A program made the position numbers and the translations under genes. The notes under the pieces were generated by a model. The model did no database searches, was not told where the DNA came from, and saw only the letters and a program-made list of their open reading frames with translations. A DNA stretch of 64,000 nucleotides from JBBDXA01 sp040902585. GTDB lineage: Bacteria; Planctomycetota; Phycisphaerae; Phycisphaerales; Phycisphaeraceae. Every line of letters starts with the position of its first letter. Position 1 is the stretch's first letter. Location: positions 5,423 through 69,422 of the forward strand of contig JBBDXA010000231.1 of the NCBI GenBank assembly GCA_040902585.1, in the 5' to 3' direction. Shown here one piece after another: positions 58,894-64,000 of the stretch.

Positions 58894-60285
58894 GTGACAT
58901 TCTTCCGATCGATTCTGGCGTTTGCCATCGTGCTTGCGGCGATGACAGTTCCCCTCCAGGCTGTGACCACCGGCCTGACCGGCGAAGGTGACCCCCACAC
59001 CAACCTTCAGCCCTCGCTGGCGATCAACTATTTCGTCGATGCCGGCGGCGTGTTTGAGAGCCTCGGCCGGGTCCGTATGACCGCAGTCAACTTCGTGCCC
59101 GGCCCCTTCCTCGCCGCGGACGGCCAACTGCTGTCGATCGCCGCCAACACCGCGCTCTTCGCCAAGATCGGAACAACCTACGGCGGCGACGGCATCACCA
59201 CCTTCGCCCTGCCTGATCTGCGCGGACGCACACCTGTGCATCCTGATGGTTCGAGCATCTTCCTGGGCACCGTGATCGGATCGGAGCAGGTGTTCCTGAC
59301 AGAGGATCAGATCCCTTCGCACAATCACACGCTCCCGCCTTCGCCGGACATGACGGGCAACACCGGCGGGGGGCAGGCGCATCCGAATCGTCAGCCGCAA
59401 CTGGGGTTGAACTACATGATCGCCACCGCGGGCATTTTCCCCAGTGATCAAGGCGTCATTTCACAGGAGCCGCTGCTCGGTGAAGTCGGACTCTTTGCCA
59501 CTTCCAATGCCCCTCAGGGGTGGGAACTGGCGGATGGACACTTGCTGTCGATCAACCAGAACCAGGCGCTGTTCGCCCTGCTGGGCACCACCTACGGCGG
59601 CGACGGCATCACCACCTTCGCCCTGCCTGACCTGCGCGGCCGAACCGCCATCCACGCAGGCGACGGCCCCGGCCTGACGCCGCAGATCCTCGGACAGACC
59701 GGCGGCCTGGGCGAGATCATCCTCAGCGAAGCCCAAATGCCCAGCCACGATCACACCCTCCTGCCCTCGGCTGACCTGACCGGCAACACCGGCGGCTCCC
59801 AGCCTCATTCCAACATGGCGCCCACCACCGCCCTCAACTACATCATCGCCACCGCGGGCCTGTTCCCCTCCCAAAACGGCGGCGGGGCCACCGACGAGCA
59901 ATTCATCGGAGAGATTCGCCTCATCGCCTCCAACTTCGCGCCAGGCGGATGGGAGTTCCTCGATGGCCAACTGCTCTCCATCGCGCAGAACATCGCCCTC
60001 TTCTCGCTGCTGGGCACCACCTACGGCGGCGACGGCCAGACCACCTTCGCCCTGCCCGACCTCCGCGGCCGCCTCCCCATCCACTTCGGCCAGGGACCGG
60101 GCCTTTCCGACTACTTCATCGGCCAGCAGTTCGGCGTCGAGTCCGTCGTCGTGACCCTTGACCAGCTTCCCCGCCACCTGCACGAACTCGCCGATGTGCC
60201 GATCGTTCCCGAGCCGACGGTCCTCGCCCTGGGCCTGGTGTCCCTCACTTCCCTCGCCCTCCGCCGCCGCCGGGCAAGTGCCTGA
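58894..60285 (+). CDS. Secreted PEP-CTERM protein with three phage tail-collar repeats
   Basis: This 463-residue protein has a signal peptide (FFRSILAFAIVLAAMTVPLQA), three tandem units of about 130-145 residues, and a C-terminal PEP-CTERM sorting tag (VPEPTVLALGLVSL then Arg-rich end). Each unit contains LLSI, A-L-F-x-x-x-G-T-T-YGGDG-x-TTFALPDLRGR and a following Q-x-P-x-H-x-H, the microcystin-dependent-protein/tail-collar domain. The GTG at 58894 has GAGGAGAGAAAC before it; upstream codons are not signal-like. PEP-CTERM proteins are processed by exosortase and exported with exopolysaccharide; the collar domain suggests a trimeric adhesive fibre. A good terminator follows at 60319. Confidence 0.93.
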   Translation: MTFFRSILAFAIVLAAMTVPLQAVTTGLTGEGDPHTNLQPSLAINYFVDAGGVFESLGRVRMTAVNFVPGPFLAADGQLLSIAANTALFAKIGTTYGGDGITTFALPDLRGRTPVHPDGSSIFLGTVIGSEQVFLTEDQIPSHNHTLPPSPDMTGNTGGGQAHPNRQPQLGLNYMIATAGIFPSDQGVISQEPLLGEVGLFATSNAPQGWELADGHLLSINQNQALFALLGTTYGGDGITTFALPDLRGRTAIHAGDGPGLTPQILGQTGGLGEIILSEAQMPSHDHTLLPSADLTGNTGGSQPHSNMAPTTALNYIIATAGLFPSQNGGGATDEQFIGEIRLIASNFAPGGWEFLDGQLLSIAQNIALFSLLGTTYGGDGQTTFALPDLRGRLPIHFGQGPGLSDYFIGQQFGVESVVVTLDQLPRHLHELADVPIVPEPTVLALGLVSLTSLALRRRRASA

Positions 60286-60318
60286 ATTCGCCGGCTCAAC
60301 TCTGAATGATGAACTCAC

Positions 60319-60349
60319 AAGCCGCGTCTCCGTGACGCGGCTTTTTTTT
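60319..60349 (+). terminator. Rho-independent terminator of the tail-collar gene
   Basis: AAGCCGCGTC and GACGCGGCTT form a 10-bp stem with a 5-nt loop, followed by a run of eight T. It begins 33 bp after the stop codon. Confidence 0.95.
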
Positions 60350-60449
60350 CATGCGCAACTCCCTGAAGAAAGAGAATACAAGTCCGAATGCGATTCACCA
60401 AAACACTTCCCCTACCATAGGAAGACCCGCGAAGTACGAGGAGACCCCC

Positions 60450-61158
60450 TTGCCTGATCATCGCTCATTCACACGCCGGCAATGGCTCAAGAGTGCGACC
60501 GCGATTGCAGCGATCTCGGCCGCGCGCCCTGAACATTTACGCCCTGCATTTGAACGAGGCTCTCGATCTGAACGTGACCGGCCCTGCGCGAACGAATCCC
60601 GAGTCCCTGTTTCGTCAATATCGCATCATGGATGAAGTGTTCCTCTCTTCGCGCGTCTACTCGAAGGAAACGCACCAACCGCTTGTCACGCCCGACTACG
60701 CCCGCAAGCGTGCTGACACCGTACGGAAGAGCCCGCTGCGAAAGGTGACATTTGATGCGATCTTCAATACCTGCTTCCTCGTCGTCCGCGATCGCGCCGG
60801 CAACATCGCCTGGGGAACTCATTCTATCAATCCGCCGACCGCGTTCGGCGCCGGGATCGTGGTCGAAGCGATAAACCAGCCTCGCTTCGATTTACCCATG
60901 CAGAACGGCAACTTCTATTTTGAAAGCCATTACGACGACAAAGTTTTCGAGATGTTGAAGGAGCGGAAGATTTCAATCTTCAAAGGACGCCCATCACCCT
61001 TCACCGGACTGGTGGGCCACTGGCGTTGGACGACGATCAGACACTTCACGTCGTACAAGATGGTCGCGCCGATGGCTACGCGCTGGCGGATTAATTTCCT
61101 TGCCGGAGGCAAAGGAGCGATGTACAACAGAGGGACCAGTCCAATTGATCCTGCTTGA
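60450..61158 (+). pseudogene. Decayed Tat-exported gamma-glutamyltransferase
   Basis: The TTG at 60450, behind CGAGGAG, opens a twin-arginine signal (SFTRRQWLKSATAIAAIS). After about 60 bp the frame leaves this reading, and the frame from about 60520 resumes with the C-terminal half of a gamma-glutamyltransferase: DLNVTGPARTNPESLF, then FLVVRDRAGNIAWGTHSINPP and GAGIVVEAINQPRFDLP. The catalytic Thr region and the large subunit are missing, so a deletion with a frame change joined the signal to the tail. It would not be active. Confidence 0.6.
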
Positions 61159-61244
61159 CTCAGCCGCGCAACTGCCGACAGCGCAGGCCGAGGGACGAGG
61201 AAATGAGCTGATTAATGGCACGATCCACTTTTTCGGATGCACCC

Positions 61245-62600
61245 ATGCAAACCAAGCACAACACATTCATGACGTGCCCGCTGTGTCTGCTCCTGTTGTT
61301 CGCGCTCGCCGCGCCTCCCACCTTCGCCGACGACTGGCCGCAGTGGATGGGGCCCAATCGCGATGATGTCTGGCACGAAAAAAACATCATCGAATCATTC
61401 CCCGAAAAAGGCCTGACCTTCCTCTGGCGGACACCCATCAACGGCGGCTTCTCCGGCCCCGCGGTCGCCGGCGGCAAGGTCTTTGTCACCGACTACCAGA
61501 GGGCTGCCGGTGACTACGTGCCCAAGCCCACCACGCGCAACGCTCTGCAAGGCAAAGAGCGCGTGCTCTGTCTCGATGCCAGGACCGGCCGCGAAATCTG
61601 GAAGCACGAATACGATTGCCCTTACGAAATCAGCTACGCCGCCGGCCCGCGCTGCACGCCCACCGTCTCCGCCGGCAAGGTCTACACCCTCGGCGCGATG
61701 GGTGATCTTTATTGTCTCGACGCTGACAAGGGCACGGTGATCTGGTCGAAGAATCTGCCCAAGGCGTATAGCGCCGACGTTCCGCTTTGGGGCTACGCCG
61801 GTCATCCGCTGGTGTACAAAAACACAATCATCATCACGCCCGGCGGCAAGGACAGCGCCGTCGTCGCCCTTCACAAAGACACCGGCGACGAAGTCTGGAA
61901 ATCACTCGACACCCGCAAGCCCGGCTACAGCCCGCCCACCCTCATCGAAGCCGGCGGCACCACGCAGCTTCTCATCTTCCACGGCGAAAGCTTGAACAGC
62001 CTCGACCCGGACACCGGCCGGCTTCACTGGTCCCAGCCCATCGCCACTGCGTACGCCATGGCGATCATGGCCCCGCGGCAAGGCGGCGACTATCTCTTCG
62101 CCGGCGGGCACAACGGCAAGTCCATCGGCCTGAAACTCGACGCCGACAAACCCGCCGCGACAAAGGTCTGGACCGGCTCGCGCAACCTCGGACTCGCCCC
62201 CGTCAGCGGCACGCCCTTCGTCGAAGACAACATCGCCTACGGCATCGACAGCGACGGCTTCTTCCGCGCCATCCGCATCGACACCGGCCAGCGCCTCTGG
62301 GCCACCGCCCGCCCCGTCAACGGACGCGACGAAACCGAAGGCCGCAGCGGCGCGGTGGAAGGCGCGACCTTCATCACGAAAAACGGCAACCGCTTCTTCC
62401 TCTTCGGCGAGAATGGTGATCTCATCATCGCCCGGCTCAGCGCGGAAAAGTACAACGAAGTCAGCCGGACGAAGTTGCTCGACCCCGTGGGCCTGGGCTT
62501 GGGCCGCAAGATCGTGTGGAGCCACCCGGCTTACGCCAATCAGTGCGTCTTCGCCCGCAACGACAAGGAAATCGTCTGCGCCTCGCTGGCGATCAGGTAA
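61245..62600 (+). CDS. Secreted PQQ-type beta-propeller protein
   Basis: This 451-residue protein has an N-terminal signal peptide (CPLCLLLLFALAAPPTFA-D) and then DWPQWMGPNRDDVW, the opening common to planctomycete PQQ-repeat proteins. Seven or eight W-motif blades follow (RVLCLDARTGREIWKHEYD, LYCLDADKGTVIWSKNL, VVALHKDTGDEVWKSLD, LNSLDPDTGRLHWSQP and so on). No dehydrogenase catalytic domain or PQQ ligands are evident, so it is a structural or binding propeller outside the cytoplasm. ATG at 61245; a second ATG at 61269 is also possible. A GC-rich hairpin follows the stop. Confidence 0.88.
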   Translation: MQTKHNTFMTCPLCLLLLFALAAPPTFADDWPQWMGPNRDDVWHEKNIIESFPEKGLTFLWRTPINGGFSGPAVAGGKVFVTDYQRAAGDYVPKPTTRNALQGKERVLCLDARTGREIWKHEYDCPYEISYAAGPRCTPTVSAGKVYTLGAMGDLYCLDADKGTVIWSKNLPKAYSADVPLWGYAGHPLVYKNTIIITPGGKDSAVVALHKDTGDEVWKSLDTRKPGYSPPTLIEAGGTTQLLIFHGESLNSLDPDTGRLHWSQPIATAYAMAIMAPRQGGDYLFAGGHNGKSIGLKLDADKPAATKVWTGSRNLGLAPVSGTPFVEDNIAYGIDSDGFFRAIRIDTGQRLWATARPVNGRDETEGRSGAVEGATFITKNGNRFFLFGENGDLIIARLSAEKYNEVSRTKLLDPVGLGLGRKIVWSHPAYANQCVFARNDKEIVCASLAIR

Positions 62601-62605
62601 GCGAG

Positions 62606-62625
62606 CCGGGGCGTATTCGCCCCGG
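62606..62625 (+). terminator. GC hairpin after the propeller gene
   Basis: CCGGGGCG-TATT-CGCCCCGG, an 8-bp perfect stem starting 6 bp after the stop. No T tract follows, so termination is only possible, not shown. Confidence 0.4.
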
Positions 62626-62743
62626 TGCGAAACCGCAGCGGTCGCATTGAATGCTCCGGTCGATCATCCACGCCATGCACGCTTCGCCGGCATCGAGCCG
62701 GCTGCGCGTACCCGGACTCACAGAGTCCGGCTCGGAACATCAC

Positions 62744-63060
62744 CCGCGCCTGCCTGCGCAGGCGGAGCAAAAGCCCGCCGAGGCCGAAGAGCGCCAGCGT
62801 CGTGGTGGCCGGTTCAGGCACGATGGCGTTACCGAACAGTTGAATCTCCTGAGCGCCGGGATTGAAGCCCGCCACGGTGGTGAGCGACTGGAATCGCACA
62901 TACTTCCCGATGACTTCCGGGAAGTTGAACGTGACGGCACTGGCGCCGTCGACGTTGAACGCACCGAGGATGACATCGTCGGCGTTGCCGAAGATCGGGT
63001 CCATGCTCACGATCAGTTGCATGGTCTGCACGAATACAAGGGACAGGCCCACTTGATTCG
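62744..63060 (-). pseudogene. C-terminal relic of a PEP-CTERM protein fused to a transposase start
   Basis: The translation contains GKYVRFQSLTTVAGFNPGAQEIQLFG, like the end of a discoidin/F5-8-type domain, followed by VPEPATTTLALFGLGGLLLRLRRQAR, a clear PEP-CTERM tag. The stop that should follow the Arg-rich end is missing and the frame runs on to 62540. Upstream it merges with the first 40 codons of an IS481-type transposase, so neither parent gene is intact. Confidence 0.7.
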
Positions 63061-63089
63061 GCTTGACCCTGCCCGCGCAACGGGCGACA

Positions 63090-63217
63090 GCGCGTGAATC
63101 GGTCGGCCGGCTGACTCCATACTTGACGCAAAGCTCAGTCATGGTCAACAGTCCTGTCGCAAAGTCTGAAACGAACAAAACTCTCGAAGCCACAGTTGAT
63201 CGATCCTTCCAAGGCAT
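63090..63217 (-). mobile_element. IS481-type transposase N-terminal relic
   Basis: An ATG with AAAGGAG upstream opens MPWKDRSTVASRVLFVSDFA, TGLLTMTELCVKYGVSRPT and a few more residues. M-P-W-K followed by (M/S)xELCxxYGxSRxT is the N-terminal HTH of IS481 transposases. The frame then passes into PEP-CTERM protein sequence; no DDE domain is left. The element was cut by a deletion or recombination. Confidence 0.65.
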
Positions 63218-63251
63218 CGGCGACTCCTTTCGCTGACTAGCCTCTCAGATT

Positions 63252-63297
63252 TGTAAACCATGTGCCTTGGATAAAATGTCAACCATGTGGGTTGGTT
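63252..63297. mobile_element. Terminal repeats of the IS481 relic
   Basis: Two direct repeats 25 bp apart, TGTAAACCATGTG (63252-63264) and TGTCAACCATGTG (63277-63289), lie 35-80 bp upstream of the transposase start, where IS481-family elements carry such end repeats. They mark the surviving right end of the element. The opposite end was not found. Confidence 0.6.
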
Positions 63298-63370
63298 AAA
63301 CACGGCATCGCTCCACCCGTGGCTACATTCTGTGCGCCCCTCCGGGGCGATCAAACCGACTTGGCAATCT

Positions 63371-63823
63371 TTACTCCCCCTTCGTCTTCTTCACCAGCAC
63401 CACATTCTCCACCTTGAGCGCCTTATCGATCGCCTTCGTCATGTCGTACAACGTCAGACACGCAATGCTCACCGCGACGAGCGCTTCCATCTCCACGCCG
63501 GTGCGGGCGGAGACGCTTGCCGTGGCCGTGGCGCGCAGGCGATCGTCCGCCACGCGCTCGAATTCCACGCTCACCGAATCCAAAGGCAGCGAGTGGCACA
63601 AGGGGATGAGTTCATCCGTGCGCTTGGCAGCGGCGATGCCTGCGATGCGCGCCACCGCCATCGCTTCGCCCTTGGGCAAGTCGCCGGCCAGCAGGCGGTC
63701 GAGCGTTGCCTTCGCGGCGACGAAATCGCCCTGTGCGACAGCGATGCGGCGAACGATCGGCTTGTGGCCGACGTCCACCATTTTCGCCTGGCCCTTGTCG
63801 TCGAGATGCGTGAGGTCGGCCAT
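63371..63823 (-). CDS. moaC: Cyclic pyranopterin monophosphate synthase
   Basis: This 150-residue MoaC protein has LTHLDDKGQAKMVDVGHKP at the start, AGIAAAKRTDELIPLCHSLPLDSV with the conserved L-C-H-x-L-P, TGVEMEALVAVSIACLTLYDMTKAIDK and a final VKKTKGE. It converts the MoaA product to cyclic pyranopterin monophosphate in molybdenum cofactor synthesis. The ATG at 63823 begins MADLTHL. A CGCCCC-TCC-GGGGCG hairpin (63335-63349) lies 22 bp past the stop. No other mo-genes are in the window. Confidence 0.96.
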   Translation of the reverse strand: MADLTHLDDKGQAKMVDVGHKPIVRRIAVAQGDFVAAKATLDRLLAGDLPKGEAMAVARIAGIAAAKRTDELIPLCHSLPLDSVSVEFERVADDRLRATATASVSARTGVEMEALVAVSIACLTLYDMTKAIDKALKVENVVLVKKTKGE

Positions 63824-64000
63824 GCGGCCATTGTAGGTCACAAAGCCGCGACCGGTGGTCGCGGGGGGTCGATAGGGTCCGGTGGCGGCGATGCCCGCGA
63901 TGCCCGGTCGTAGGTATCAACGAGCCTCCGCCGAGCGATTCTCGCCGCATGCCTGGCGCTGGGCGGCGGTGCATCATGGGTCACGCCGCCCCCGCCCCCC

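Noticed and set aside
63335..63349. Terminator of moaC
   Set aside because: The CGCCCC-TCC-GGGGCG hairpin has no T tract and resembles short GC palindromes scattered in planctomycete intergenic DNA; left as a note under moaC.

Overview
The window is high-GC bacterial chromosome, most likely from a member of the Planctomycetota, probably Phycisphaerae-like. The clues are several PEP-CTERM sorting tags, a secreted type I sulfatase, a DUF1580-like small protein, a secreted PQQ-type beta-propeller protein and the general style of the lipoprotein and intergenic repeats. This placement is inference from gene content. I saw no rRNA, tRNA or CRISPR array.

Region 1 (1-5.3 kb) holds the end of a PhoX/DUF839 protein, an APC-family permease, an exported sulfatase and a frameshifted secreted glycoside-hydrolase-like gene. 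Region 2 (5.3-14.1 kb) is the accessory part. Gene fragments, AT-rich palindromes and a strong terminator are followed by a one-strand operon (read right to left): two or three small DNA-binding proteins, a ParB-like DNA-binding protein, an SF2-helicase-like protein without its catalytic motifs, a structured intergenic stretch, a stand-alone group-II-like reverse transcriptase, two uncharacterised proteins and an AAA+ ATPase. The right edge carries what looks like the C-terminal relic of a tyrosine recombinase, and a relic of the helicase-like gene lies at 49.3 kb. I do not recognise this gene set as a named system, and it is the best candidate for an undescribed one.

Region 3 (14.1-49 kb) is a large catabolic supercluster. 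It contains a B12-dependent acyl-CoA mutase (large and small subunits plus MeaB) whose active-site residues match isobutyryl-CoA mutase rather than methylmalonyl-CoA mutase, a thiolase, the 2-methylcitrate genes prpDCB, an HSD10-like dehydrogenase, an AtuA/DUF4387/carboxyltransferase/hydratase/acyl-CoA dehydrogenase set and an acyl-CoA synthetase. It also contains the phenylalanine-tyrosine route (phenylalanine hydroxylase, HPPD, homogentisate dioxygenase, fumarylacetoacetase), leucine dehydrogenase, branched-chain 2-oxoacid dehydrogenase E1a/E1b/E2, a second acyl-CoA dehydrogenase and a FadJ/FadI/FadD set. Together these would take Phe, Tyr, Leu, Ile and Val to acetyl-CoA, acetoacetate, fumarate and propionyl-CoA. 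Propionyl-CoA would be burnt through methylcitrate, and isobutyryl-CoA isomerised to butyryl-CoA for beta-oxidation.

Region 4 (49-58.2 kb) carries a HEAT-repeat lipoprotein, a YihY/BrkB membrane protein, yidD, rnpA and a fused indolepyruvate:ferredoxin oxidoreductase. It is unusually rich in small repeats: two copies of a 104-bp element with inverted ends, a long REP-like palindrome, and arrays with 7- and 8-nt periods, some lying inside coding sequence. Region 5 (58.2-64 kb) holds a three-fold tail-collar PEP-CTERM protein, a broken gamma-glutamyltransferase, a PQQ-type propeller protein, an IS481/PEP-CTERM chimeric relic and moaC.
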